Below the pieces are notes generated by a model, which did no database searches, had not been told where the DNA came from, and saw nothing but the letters and a program-made list of their open reading frames with translations. Positions 47,834 through 56,145 of a DNA stretch of 64,000 nucleotides are shown one piece after another. The DNA is from Luteibacter aegosomaticola (lineage in GTDB: Bacteria > Pseudomonadota > Gammaproteobacteria > Xanthomonadales > Rhodanobacteraceae). Numbering within the stretch: position 1 is the first letter of the stretch; each line of letters begins with the position of its first letter. Position numbers and translations under genes: made by a program. The DNA lies in contig NZ_CP095741.1 of NCBI RefSeq assembly GCF_023078475.1, positions 4,496,501 to 4,560,500 on the forward strand. The letters run 5' to 3'.

Positions 47834-48769
47834 TCAGGCTATGGGCGCCGCCCCCGCATCGAAGCGTGTGCTGAACGAGCAGAGCATCACCAGATCGCGC
47901 TCCGGGTCGCTGGTCTGGTTCCTGCCATGCAGCACACGGTAGTTGTCGATCAGAACGAAATCGCCGGTTTGCCAACGTATGCCACGCGTGATGGACCGGG
48001 CGGCCAACCGAAGCTCATCTAACAAGCCCGCATCAATCTCGCTGCCGTCCTCCCAGGTCACCTGGGTACTGAAGGATCCTTCGGCGTCCTCATGATCGGG
48101 GCGCTTATAGGCTTGGGTGAACACGTTCTGGCTAACCGCCTGCTGCCCCGAGTCGTGCACGGGGGTCAGGGCCTCCACGGCGAACTCAAAGACGACACGG
48201 CGATCGCTACGCTCCGTGATACTGACGCCGCGGCTAGCCAGGGCAGGCTCCACGTCGCCACCGAGCAACGCATGCACCACGGAATTTCCCGTGAGGATCG
48301 CATCGAACGCTTCCGGCGGAACGTAGTTGCGGAAGCGGATGCGACGCCGCGCCAGGATGGCACGCGCTTCGGGCGACAGCTTTTCAAGAATGGCCGCACC
48401 ATCGGCTACCAACGTTTCCCCGCCGGTGCCCTCGCGCGGGGCGCGGCGGCAGTAGAACCAGAGAAGGTCGGGCCGCAACGGGCTGTTTCCGTACTCGAAG
48501 TGCAGATCGAGGGCGGCCTGGCCAACGGTGACGGTCTGCAGCTCGTTGCGGTCGCTGGCAGGCTTCCTGTCACCGAAGGGTGAGAGCAGGAAGCCACGGC
48601 TGAAGCGGGACGCGTAGGCATGGAATGCGTCCGCGTCGACTCCGAACCCCCGAAAGAGCACGGCACCATGCCGCGCAAGGTCACTCCAGACCGTATCGTC
48701 GTCGATCTCACCAAGCGACCGACCTGATGCCGCGAGAAGCCTGGGGCGATCACTGATAGCTGTATTCAT
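47834..48769 (-). CDS. TauD/TfdA-type Fe(II)/2-oxoglutarate oxygenase
   Basis: 311 aa, last gene of the putative RiPP operon. The metal site reads LHFEYGNSP (His90-x-Glu92) with a distal His in NYRVLHGRNQ, that is, HxE...H. HxE is the form used by clavaminate synthase-like hydroxylases of free or carrier-bound amino acids, whereas TauD itself uses HxD. RNYVPPEAF and the final RDLVMLCSFSTRF (2-oxoglutarate Arg region) fit the superfamily. The start overlaps the ATP-grasp gene by 20 nt. Predicted role: hydroxylation of a residue in the peptide or of a building block joined by the ATP-grasp enzyme. Confidence 0.8.
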   Translation of the reverse strand: MNTAISDRPRLLAASGRSLGEIDDDTVWSDLARHGAVLFRGFGVDADAFHAYASRFSRGFLLSPFGDRKPASDRNELQTVTVGQAALDLHFEYGNSPLRPDLLWFYCRRAPREGTGGETLVADGAAILEKLSPEARAILARRRIRFRNYVPPEAFDAILTGNSVVHALLGGDVEPALASRGVSITERSDRRVVFEFAVEALTPVHDSGQQAVSQNVFTQAYKRPDHEDAEGSFSTQVTWEDGSEIDAGLLDELRLAARSITRGIRWQTGDFVLIDNYRVLHGRNQTSDPERDLVMLCSFSTRFDAGAAPIA

Positions 48770-49931
48770 GCGTCATCCGCTCCGTCTGGTGGGAATATCC
48801 AATGGCTGCAAGCAGGGCTTCGCGTCTCTCGGCAACCTGGGAAAGCGTGTCACCACGCAACACCGCCTTGAACTGGCCGTCCGCGCAATGGCTACTCTGG
48901 CTTCGTTCGCCAGCATCATCGACAAAGCACTCGACGATCCACGGAAGCGTACGGATATAGGCCTGGTCCACTGACAGCGGGACCCCATGGGGCACAAGCA
49001 GCCACGAGGTCTCCGCGAGTCGGATCGCGGGAGGGGCCGGTGCCGCGCCGCATTGCGCCGCGTAAGAAGCCTGGTACAGGTTGATCCCGTAGGCCGCCTC
49101 GATGGCCGCCACGATGCCGATGCCGCCAGGACGGCTGGCTATCTCGCAGAAATAGAGTTCGGTCTCGGAATAAAACATCTCCAGATGGAAGGCGCCGTCC
49201 TGGAATGCGGGCAGCAAACGGAATACTTCGCGCATTGCCGCTTCCACGCGCCGGTTGAGCGCCGCGTCATGGGAGAACTCACTACCAACGTAGGTGAACT
49301 CGGTAAACGAGAGGCAGAAATTGAGGTAGCGCGATACAGCGAAGAAGCTGACCTCGCCATCCACGACCAATCCGTCGACGTGAAGCATCGGAAGGTCGAT
49401 GAATGCCTCAAGCATTTCATCCTGTGCGACCGCGTCAACGCTTGCGATATCCGGGAAGATACGTACCTCGATACCACCCGAGCCCAACAACGGCTTGCGA
49501 ACGATGGACACGATCCCGTCCGGGGAAAACACTTCCTCCTGTGCACGCCGCTGAAGGGGCGACCAGAAAGCGGGCAGCTTGAACGTCCCTGCCGTACGAA
49601 GATATTCCTTCATGAACAGCTTGTTGCGGAACGCGCGCGCGCTCATGAATGATTGCCCCGGCAACCCTAGCGCTTCGCGGATCTTCGCCGCCAGCAGCAC
49701 ATATTGCTCATCCATGCAGGCCACGCGGGTGATCAGTTGGCGCACACCGGCCTGGTCGAGGGCCGCCAGTACACCGCCAAGCGTCATCTCATCGGCGTGG
49801 ATGGCTTCCATATCGCCCTCGGCCTCGACGGTCGGCGCGGCGCCTGAAGGCTTGATGACAATCAGCCGGCGTGTCGCCGGTACTTTCACTGGTTCCGCGC
49901 CCGCTACAAGCAAAACAGTTTGCTCGATCAT
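48750..49931 (-). CDS. ATP-grasp family ligase
   Basis: 393 aa. ATP-grasp signs: SFMSARAFRNKLFMKEYLRTAG, IVRKPLLGSGGIEVRIF (nucleotide lysine and glycine loop), and the metal-binding FHLEMFYSETELYFCEIASRPGG. The fold activates a carboxylate as acyl-phosphate for amide or ester bond formation. It is not a recognisable graspetide macrocyclase; it looks nearer to amino-acid/peptide ligases and carboxylases. ATGA overlap with the cupin gene upstream and 20-nt overlap with the oxygenase downstream bind it to the operon. It may couple an amino acid to the peptide, or the core to another acid. Confidence 0.8.
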   Translation of the reverse strand: MIEQTVLLVAGAEPVKVPATRRLIVIKPSGAAPTVEAEGDMEAIHADEMTLGGVLAALDQAGVRQLITRVACMDEQYVLLAAKIREALGLPGQSFMSARAFRNKLFMKEYLRTAGTFKLPAFWSPLQRRAQEEVFSPDGIVSIVRKPLLGSGGIEVRIFPDIASVDAVAQDEMLEAFIDLPMLHVDGLVVDGEVSFFAVSRYLNFCLSFTEFTYVGSEFSHDAALNRRVEAAMREVFRLLPAFQDGAFHLEMFYSETELYFCEIASRPGGIGIVAAIEAAYGINLYQASYAAQCGAAPAPPAIRLAETSWLLVPHGVPLSVDQAYIRTLPWIVECFVDDAGERSQSSHCADGQFKAVLRGDTLSQVAERREALLAAIGYSHQTERMTHEYSYQ

Positions 49932-51004
49932 GCTGCCCCCCGCATGGCCAGGTCATCGAGATGGCGAAGATACGATGCGCGGACGGCCGCTAGCTGACCA
50001 TCACCATCCGTCGCCAGCGACGATGCGAGTACCGCCCGCATGACTTTCCGCCCGAGTTCCACCGGGGGTAGCGTCGCGATATCCGTGCTCCGAAGGTGGC
50101 TCGAAAGCTTCTGCAGGAACGTGTCGGGGCGGGCCTTCACTCGCTGGCCGAGCACGGTTGCCCAGTCCGGGGATATGGCGTAGTCCGCAAGGTTGCTCTC
50201 GTCGACGAAATCGAAGCTGACCGAGACCGATGTCTCGAGTGTGCGTACATGGTGGGCCCATTCCGTCCCTACGTAGAGCACCTGCCCCGGCAAGAGCTCG
50301 GCATGCCAGGGGGTGGCCTCTCGCCACGTCGGAAATTCAGTGTCGTCGGGCGCCTCTGGATCCATGAAACCGATACCTGCCTGGTAGACATGCGCCAGGT
50401 CACGAGGGGCATAGAGCGTCGCACGCTTGCGCCCTCGTAGCTGGGCGATCATGGCGATGGTGCCGTTGTTATCCACATGCAGCGGCGTCAATGCGCCGGG
50501 CAGGCTTACCAGCAGCCACAGGTGGTTGAACAGCGAGTAGTAATAGGGAAGCGCATGGTTAACCGGTTGCAGCGGTGCAGGGACGAGCGGAAATACTTCC
50601 GCGAAGGTCGGATCGTCTGCGCGGTGTACGAAGCGCAAAGTGCCGCAGTACAAGGGAAGGTCCTGCGCAGCGAAGGCCTCGTACGATCCCTCGAGCCAGC
50701 GCCCTTCGTAGAGCTCCCTGGCGCGGTCCGGCTGCTCGATGTAATCGAGGTAACGGGCGAAATCGGTCTCGACGCTCACAAGACTGGCGCTACGATGCGT
50801 GACGAAGTTGGGTGCTTTCGCGAACGCGCCTATGTGGCCAAAACGTTCCCTCAACACGCCGAGGTCCTGCCACGCCGCGTAGCTCGGCCAGTCTTGTATG
50901 TAGCCACTGATGATCCACGGGCTGTCATGGAGAACCCTCGGGTTTTCGCGATACAACCGGGCAAACTCAGCGACGTCGATCACGGGAATGGCACGGGCCT
51001 TCAT
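49928..51004 (-). CDS. Cupin_8/JmjC-like Fe(II)/2-oxoglutarate oxygenase, cassette B
   Basis: 358 aa from ATG at 51004. The JmjC/cupin_8 core carries the metal triad: LTPLHVDNNG (His, Asp) and EWAHHVRTLE (distal His), with KRATLYAPRD between. N-terminal IPVIDVAEFARLYRENP and SPWIISGYIQDWPS are typical of tRNA-Tyw5/FIH-type peptide hydroxylases. It is clearly paralogous to the gene at 53076 (GYVEQWPAW, LRERFGH, TDFA.YLDY, LPLYCG, PYYY are shared). It probably hydroxylates a residue of the precursor core. ATGA overlaps on both sides. Confidence 0.85.
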   Translation of the reverse strand: MKARAIPVIDVAEFARLYRENPRVLHDSPWIISGYIQDWPSYAAWQDLGVLRERFGHIGAFAKAPNFVTHRSASLVSVETDFARYLDYIEQPDRARELYEGRWLEGSYEAFAAQDLPLYCGTLRFVHRADDPTFAEVFPLVPAPLQPVNHALPYYYSLFNHLWLLVSLPGALTPLHVDNNGTIAMIAQLRGRKRATLYAPRDLAHVYQAGIGFMDPEAPDDTEFPTWREATPWHAELLPGQVLYVGTEWAHHVRTLETSVSVSFDFVDESNLADYAISPDWATVLGQRVKARPDTFLQKLSSHLRSTDIATLPPVELGRKVMRAVLASSLATDGDGQLAAVRASYLRHLDDLAMRGAA

Positions 51005-51900
51005 GCGTAAGCTCCCTGGCAACGGTGCAAAAACGGATCGCCACCGGCGCGCGCCTGCGCGGCAACGAGCACGGTGACGTGGGCGAGGATGGTGGCAGCC
51101 GCACGCGCGGTCATGCCATCGTGATCAAGCAGGGGGTTCACCTCGGTCAGGTCGAACCCCACGATCTGCCGCTGCGCGGCGATAACCTGGATGCACCCCA
51201 CCACATCGGCGATCGTCAGGCCGCCGGGAACCGGGTGGCCCGTGCCGGGAGCGATGTTGGGATCGAGCGCATCGATGTCGACCGACACATAGACAGGCGC
51301 GCCCGGCCGCAACCACGCGTGCGGGAGGCCCGCAATGCCACCGTCCACCGGGACGACGTCCAGACGCGGATCCTGGGTGGACTCGTCGAAGTACGTCATG
51401 CCCCGATGCCCCACGACGAGGATCCGATCCACCCCGGGTACTGTCGCTACGCGGCGAAGTACCTGCTTGTGGTTGTGCGGAAGTCCGACGTCCCACGGGC
51501 AAAAATCGGTATGCGCGTCGAACCACACGATGTCGATCGGTGTGCGCGAGGCGATGGCCGCGATCGCACCATAAGACACGGCGTGGTCGCCGCCGATGAC
51601 CAGCGGAATATCCCCGGCGAGATGACGCGTGAGAACGGCATCCTGCGTTCGCGCCACGATGCCTGGCCAGTCCACGCCATCGTCGACGACGATATCGCCA
51701 TGGTCGGTGCCGGCATCCATCGGCACGTCCAGGCCGAGGCTGGCGCCACGTATAGCGGCCGGCCCCTGGCGGCCACCCGATACGTACGCGTTGCCGTAGT
51801 CGGATGGTACGCCTACGACGGCAACCGCCGCGCCCCCTCCCTGGCGCGCGTCTCGCGGCCAGCCAAAGAGCGTCGTTGGATGCGAGGGCGGGATCGTCAT
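51001..51900 (-). CDS. Ureohydrolase (arginase/agmatinase family), cassette B
   Basis: 299 aa. All dimanganese ligands are present: IGGDHAVSYG, WFDAHTDFCPW and SVDIDALDPNIAPG, then the EVNPLLD end motif. In this setting the likely reaction is hydrolysis of an Arg side chain in a peptide to ornithine plus urea, as known for the peptide arginase OspR of landornamide biosynthesis; that is an inference. ATG at 51900 is coupled by ATGA to the RRE-like fusion gene upstream, which may present the substrate. Paralogue of 54160. Confidence 0.87.
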   Translation of the reverse strand: MTIPPSHPTTLFGWPRDARQGGGAAVAVVGVPSDYGNAYVSGGRQGPAAIRGASLGLDVPMDAGTDHGDIVVDDGVDWPGIVARTQDAVLTRHLAGDIPLVIGGDHAVSYGAIAAIASRTPIDIVWFDAHTDFCPWDVGLPHNHKQVLRRVATVPGVDRILVVGHRGMTYFDESTQDPRLDVVPVDGGIAGLPHAWLRPGAPVYVSVDIDALDPNIAPGTGHPVPGGLTIADVVGCIQVIAAQRQIVGFDLTEVNPLLDHDGMTARAAATILAHVTVLVAAQARAGGDPFLHRCQGAYA

Positions 51901-53075
51901 GAAGAACCCCTGGCAGCTGATACCGCCGCGACAAGGAGGTGGAGCGCGGTCATCGCGAGCGCGCCCCAGCACGGGTGCGCCGGATTCAAGCCGCACACAT
52001 CGATCGAGATGACCCGCCGGTTGCGGGCAACACTGGTTACGATGGCGCGCACTGTCCGATAATCGAAACCCGTCGATGTCGCCGATGCCAGCGCCGCCAT
52101 GTCGATGCCAAGGTGAACCGGCACATCCGCCTCATCCAGCCACGAAGCGTCACCACCCTGGGGCGTCACCTGGCGATACCGGCCTGCGCCGGGCCATGGC
52201 CGTTGTTCGGGTCGCCCCGCTGGTACGAGGTCGTAGTAATGCCGTACACCGGACAGGGCAAGTGCATGCGAAGCGAGCGTGTTGGCCGTTGGCAGCGCAT
52301 CGCCTTGCGCGGTCTTGCCGCCACCCGTGCACACGCGTATGACATCGACCTCGCCAGGCCCTGCGCACGCGCTGATGGGGACGAAAGCGGCGCTGCTATC
52401 GCCGCCCAGCACGATGCCCGTGGCACCGCCGCTGGTCAGGATGCGCCACGCCTCGCGCCCACGCTCGAACACATGCCTGGCCGGCTCGCCATGGCGGACA
52501 AGCACATCGCCGGCATCGGCGATCGCGACGCCTTGCAGGATCGGACGGCGTTCATCGGCATCGAACCAGCCCGCCGCGCGCCCGGTGATGGGGTCCACGC
52601 TGTAAAGCAACTGCAGGGATGTCTCGCGCAGGGCCAGCGGCCCGCGTCTCGCGCCCGCGGCGGCGGGATCGCCAAAATCCCAGGGAAACCCGACGACAAC
52701 GATATCCGCTTCGCTGGCGACGAGCTTCGCGGCGGGGCCGTCGAACAGCCGGACTGGCGGGTCTGTCAGCAATCGCGCGACAGGCGGTGTCCCCGGTGGA
52801 ACCAGAAAGCCGCGTGCACGCAGTTGGTCCAGGGCACGCCAGGCGGCCGAGCCCAGCGGCTCCGCCACGGCAGCCAGCAGGGAGGGCCGCATGAACCGCA
52901 TGAGTGCGGCGTGCAACGCTTTGGGTAGGCGCAGGCGCGTGCCTACGCCTTGCAGGCAGATCGTAACCTGCCTGTCGTCAAGCGACTCCACCACGAACCC
53001 CGGTGCAAGGACGAGGTAGTCCCCGGCATCCACGTCGGCGTGCCCAGGGGGTGCACTGTTCGCGCTACTGCTCAC
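51897..53075 (-). CDS. RRE-like domain fused to a degenerate ureohydrolase, cassette B
   Basis: 392 aa with a GTG start directly after the cupin stop. Residues ~15-100 (YLVLAPGFVVESLDDRQVTI, then a helical LDQLRARGFLVPPG) resemble a PqqD-like RiPP recognition element. The rest has the arginase fold pattern with ligands lost: LGGDSSAAFV (His to Ser), no DAHxD, and HLGIDMAALAS for SVDIDALDP. It should be catalytically dead and is probably a substrate-binding partner of the intact enzyme at 51001, with which it overlaps by ATGA. The domain assignment is by eye. Confidence 0.75.
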   Translation of the reverse strand: MSSSANSAPPGHADVDAGDYLVLAPGFVVESLDDRQVTICLQGVGTRLRLPKALHAALMRFMRPSLLAAVAEPLGSAAWRALDQLRARGFLVPPGTPPVARLLTDPPVRLFDGPAAKLVASEADIVVVGFPWDFGDPAAAGARRGPLALRETSLQLLYSVDPITGRAAGWFDADERRPILQGVAIADAGDVLVRHGEPARHVFERGREAWRILTSGGATGIVLGGDSSAAFVPISACAGPGEVDVIRVCTGGGKTAQGDALPTANTLASHALALSGVRHYYDLVPAGRPEQRPWPGAGRYRQVTPQGGDASWLDEADVPVHLGIDMAALASATSTGFDYRTVRAIVTSVARNRRVISIDVCGLNPAHPCWGALAMTALHLLVAAVSAARGSS

Positions 53076-54143
53076 TCACGCCACCGCCTGTGCGTCGAGG
53101 GCATCCAGCAATGCCTGCTTCGTCGCGCGCGAACGCGCCGACAGGTCGCCCTTGAGGGCGTTGGCGAGTACAACCGCCATCAGGCTCTGGCCGATGTCAT
53201 CCAGCTCGCCATCATCAAGCAGTGCGTGGAGTCGTTTATCCTGGGTGCGCGCACGCACGAGGTCGGCGTGCTTTCGCGCGAAATGACCCAATTCGCCGCG
53301 CCAGTCTGCCGATCCGGCGTACTCGGCCAGGTTGAGCATGCTAACCATGTCGTGGCTTACCGTGATCGAGTCGGATAGCGTCACCACGTGGTGTGCCCAG
53401 TTCGGCCCCCATATCAACAGGTCGCCCGGCCCCAGGCGCCCTCGCCAGGGCGTGGCCTTTCGCCAGGTGGGAAAATCGACGTCGTCCGGGTTGAGCGGGT
53501 CCAGGTAACCAACCCCAGCAGAGTAAAAATGCGCCCTGTCGGTGGGCGAATAAAGGATCGCCTCCTTCTCACCCTGCAGCTGGCCAAGGTACGCGATGAC
53601 CGCGTTGTTATCCTGGTGCAGGGGCGTCAACGCGCCACGCAGGCTGACGTAGAGCCACACGTGGTTGCCTGACTGATAGTAGTAAGGGATCTCATCATTC
53701 AGGCAGCCCAGGCCGGGTGGAACCGAAGGCGAGATCTCATCGAACACGGCGTCACGCGCATGCCGGACAAGCTGGAGGTTGCCACAGTAGAGCGGCAAGC
53801 CGAGCTCTTTCAGCAGGGTTGAATCACCGCGCGTCCAACGCCCGGCAAAAAGCTCATCGATAGCGGCGGGGTCGGCGACGTAGTCCAGATAGGTCGCGAA
53901 ATCGGTGCGCACCTGGCACATCCGGGTATCTCGGTGCGTCGTGAACTGCGGCGCTCCGGCGGTGACGGGAAGGTGACCAAAACGCTCGCGCAACAGCCCG
54001 TGGTCACGCCAGCGCGTCCAGGCCGGCCACTGTTCTACATAACCTTTGATGATGAAAGGCGTAGAGGCCAGAACGGTGAAATCCCGCTCGATCAGTTCCT
54101 GGAACGTGGCAGCGGAACAAACAGGGATCTCTTTCGCTTCCAT
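53076..54143 (-). CDS. Cupin_8/JmjC-like Fe(II)/2-oxoglutarate oxygenase, cassette A
   Basis: 355 aa. Metal triad in LTPLHQDNNA (His, Asp) and NWAHHVVTLS (His), with EAILYSPTDR between and PYYYQSGNHVWLYVSLRGA before. Paralogue of the oxygenase at 49928 but clearly diverged, so each may hydroxylate a different residue. It lies 16 nt after ureohydrolase A and abuts the fusion gene of cassette B (TGA then GTG), which joins the two cassettes in one transcript. Confidence 0.85.
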   Translation of the reverse strand: MEAKEIPVCSAATFQELIERDFTVLASTPFIIKGYVEQWPAWTRWRDHGLLRERFGHLPVTAGAPQFTTHRDTRMCQVRTDFATYLDYVADPAAIDELFAGRWTRGDSTLLKELGLPLYCGNLQLVRHARDAVFDEISPSVPPGLGCLNDEIPYYYQSGNHVWLYVSLRGALTPLHQDNNAVIAYLGQLQGEKEAILYSPTDRAHFYSAGVGYLDPLNPDDVDFPTWRKATPWRGRLGPGDLLIWGPNWAHHVVTLSDSITVSHDMVSMLNLAEYAGSADWRGELGHFARKHADLVRARTQDKRLHALLDDGELDDIGQSLMAVVLANALKGDLSARSRATKQALLDALDAQAVA

Positions 54144-54159
54144 GGCCGTGCTTCCTTCG

Positions 54160-55017
54160 TTAGGCGCGGGCGGATGAGTGTTCGGCGGTGTCCGCCACGG
54201 CGTGGAGCACGGTTGCGGCGATGGCCGATGTCATGCCGCCCACATCCAAACGGGGGTTAACCTCGACGACGTCCGCTCCGCAAACCCTTCGGTGCCGGGC
54301 GATCGCCGTGACAAGTTCAATGAGGCGTGCAGGCGTGAGGCCACCAGGCACCGGCGCGCTGGTACCCGGCGCCTCGAACGGTTCGACGACATCGATGTCT
54401 ACCGATACGTACCACGGCAGCTGGGCATCCATGAGCCGCAGCAAAGCGGGCAGGTGCATCGTCGCCGCTTCGACGGCCGGGATCACGTGCGCTTTGCTCC
54501 CGAGGCAGGTCTCGTCGTCCGCGGTAAAGCCGCGGTAGCCCACCTGCACGATGCGTTGCACGCCAGGCAGTGCTTCCACGCGGCGCAGGACCTGCTTGTG
54601 GCTGTGCCCGCGCGTGCCCTGCCAAGGGCTGAAATCGGTGTGCGCATCGAACCACACCACGCCCATCGGGTGCCGCTGCTGCAGGGCGTCGATGGGTGCG
54701 AAGGTCAGGGAATGATCGCCGCCGATCAACAACGGACGGTGTCCGTCATCGAGGCAACCGGTGACAGCCTCGTAAACGCGTTCGACCAGGCTGCCCACGG
54801 AGAGGCCGGCGGGGACGAGGACGTCTCCACCATCGCAGCCCACCTGCCGCCGGGTGGCCAGGCCGTGCGATGCACGACGGATGGCGGCAGGCGCGAGTGC
54901 GGCGCCGCGGGAAACGCCGTTGCCGTGATCCGACGGCACGCCGAGCACGCGAAAGCTATCGCTCCTGGACAAGGCTTCCCCGTGGATGGGCCAGCCAAAG
55001 AGGGTCGCTGCGCTCAT
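54160..55017 (-). CDS. Ureohydrolase (arginase/agmatinase family), cassette A
   Basis: 285 aa from ATG at 55017 (ATGA overlap with the fusion gene). Metal motifs: IGGDHSLTFA, WFDAHTDFSPW, SVDIDVVEPFEAPG (both Asp kept, final DP changed to EP), then EVNPRLDVGG. GHSHKQVLRRVEALPGV matches HNHKQVLRRVATVPGV in the cassette B enzyme, showing common origin. Proposed peptidyl-arginine to ornithine conversion. An upstream start is open but would run into the fusion gene. Confidence 0.87.
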   Translation of the reverse strand: MSAATLFGWPIHGEALSRSDSFRVLGVPSDHGNGVSRGAALAPAAIRRASHGLATRRQVGCDGGDVLVPAGLSVGSLVERVYEAVTGCLDDGHRPLLIGGDHSLTFAPIDALQQRHPMGVVWFDAHTDFSPWQGTRGHSHKQVLRRVEALPGVQRIVQVGYRGFTADDETCLGSKAHVIPAVEAATMHLPALLRLMDAQLPWYVSVDIDVVEPFEAPGTSAPVPGGLTPARLIELVTAIARHRRVCGADVVEVNPRLDVGGMTSAIAATVLHAVADTAEHSSARA

Positions 55018-56144
55018 GCGCGCCTCCGCGAGGCCACCGCGCGGTGCATGGCACGCAGGATCACGTGGCATGCGGCAACCGCTGCGAGGGGAGCCTCGGG
55101 GCGGTCCATGTCCAGCCCCGTGACGTTCATCCCCACGAGCCGGCCGGATACCGCAACGGCCGCCACCAACGCGTCTGTCTCGTCGATGGTTAGTCCCCGG
55201 CCTTGTCGGGGTACGGCAAGATCCAGGGCACCGAGGTCGAGTGCCAGGAAGACGTTGCCGCTGGGAAGTGCTCCGCGCGCGGGCAGGCCCTGCAGGGTCT
55301 GTACCCTACGCACCCCGCCAAGGCGTGCGAGCTGGCGATCGAGGTTCTCGACACATACCAGTTCGTCATCCGGAACCACTCCCGCGGGATGGGCTGCGAT
55401 ACGTACGACGCTCAGTGGCCCCGACAGCGCCGCGTGCCGCGCGGCGGCGTATGTGGATGTGGCATCGCCACCAAGGATGACGGGAAGCGAGGCCACTCCA
55501 GGCAGGGTCGCAAGCGCCGCGCCAATGCGGTCCATCGTCTCCGCTTGTTCTTCGCCGAAATGCACGGGCACGTCGCCCGCGTCGCACAGGCTTACTCCAG
55601 CCATGATCCGATGCCCTGCCGCTCCGTCATGCCAACCCAATGGCAACCGCGAATCGAAATCCACCAGATACACATAGTCTTGCGACTTCGTCCGTATCAG
55701 AGAGGGGGCATCACGGTGGTTACCCGTGCCGCCGAGGTCGTACGGGACGCCCAGCACGGTGATATCCGGCTCATCGCCGGGAGCTGCGGCCGGTGCATGG
55801 CAGAAGCGCAGCGGCACGGCCCGTCGTGGCGCCACGGCATGTACGGGGGGATTCGCGGCATCCACAAGGAGCCCACGCTCGAGCAAAGCCCGCACGCCCC
55901 GCGCCCACCTGCCATCGGCATCGCCCGTGGTGCCGGCCTCCAGGGTGGTGGGCTCGGCGAAACGGCATAGCAACTGGTAAGCACCGCGGCCAATGCGGGC
56001 ACGCCGCCCTGACGTCGTATCCACGATCAGCACGTGTAGCTCGCCCTGGGCTTCGATCATCAGGCCGCGCGCCTGAACGATCAGCCGGGGCGTCGGTTCG
56101 GTGGGTTCTGATGGCGCGGCGGCGCCCAGCGCATCCAGCGTCAT
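55014..56144 (-). CDS. RRE-like domain fused to a degenerate ureohydrolase, cassette A
   Basis: 376 aa. The N-terminal ~100 residues (LIVQARGLMIEAQGELHVLI, ALLERGLLVDAANPP) look PqqD-like; the C-terminal ~260 keep the arginase scaffold with dead sites: ILGGDATSTYA (His to Ala), IAAHPAGV for DAHTD, LALDLGALDLAVP for SVDIDALDP. Paralogous to the gene at 51897. The start is 1 nt after the M50 stop and the end overlaps the intact ureohydrolase. It probably recruits the leader peptide to the active subunit. Confidence 0.75.
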   Translation of the reverse strand: MTLDALGAAAPSEPTEPTPRLIVQARGLMIEAQGELHVLIVDTTSGRRARIGRGAYQLLCRFAEPTTLEAGTTGDADGRWARGVRALLERGLLVDAANPPVHAVAPRRAVPLRFCHAPAAAPGDEPDITVLGVPYDLGGTGNHRDAPSLIRTKSQDYVYLVDFDSRLPLGWHDGAAGHRIMAGVSLCDAGDVPVHFGEEQAETMDRIGAALATLPGVASLPVILGGDATSTYAAARHAALSGPLSVVRIAAHPAGVVPDDELVCVENLDRQLARLGGVRRVQTLQGLPARGALPSGNVFLALDLGALDLAVPRQGRGLTIDETDALVAAVAVSGRLVGMNVTGLDMDRPEAPLAAVAACHVILRAMHRAVASRRRA

Positions 56145-56145
56145 C

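Noticed and set aside
48750..49931. ATP-grasp gene as a graspetide (omega-ester peptide) ligase
   Set aside because: The precursors lack the Thr/Ser-rich and Asp/Glu-rich ring motifs of graspetides, and the ligase does not show the family's recognisable leader-binding arrangement by eye.
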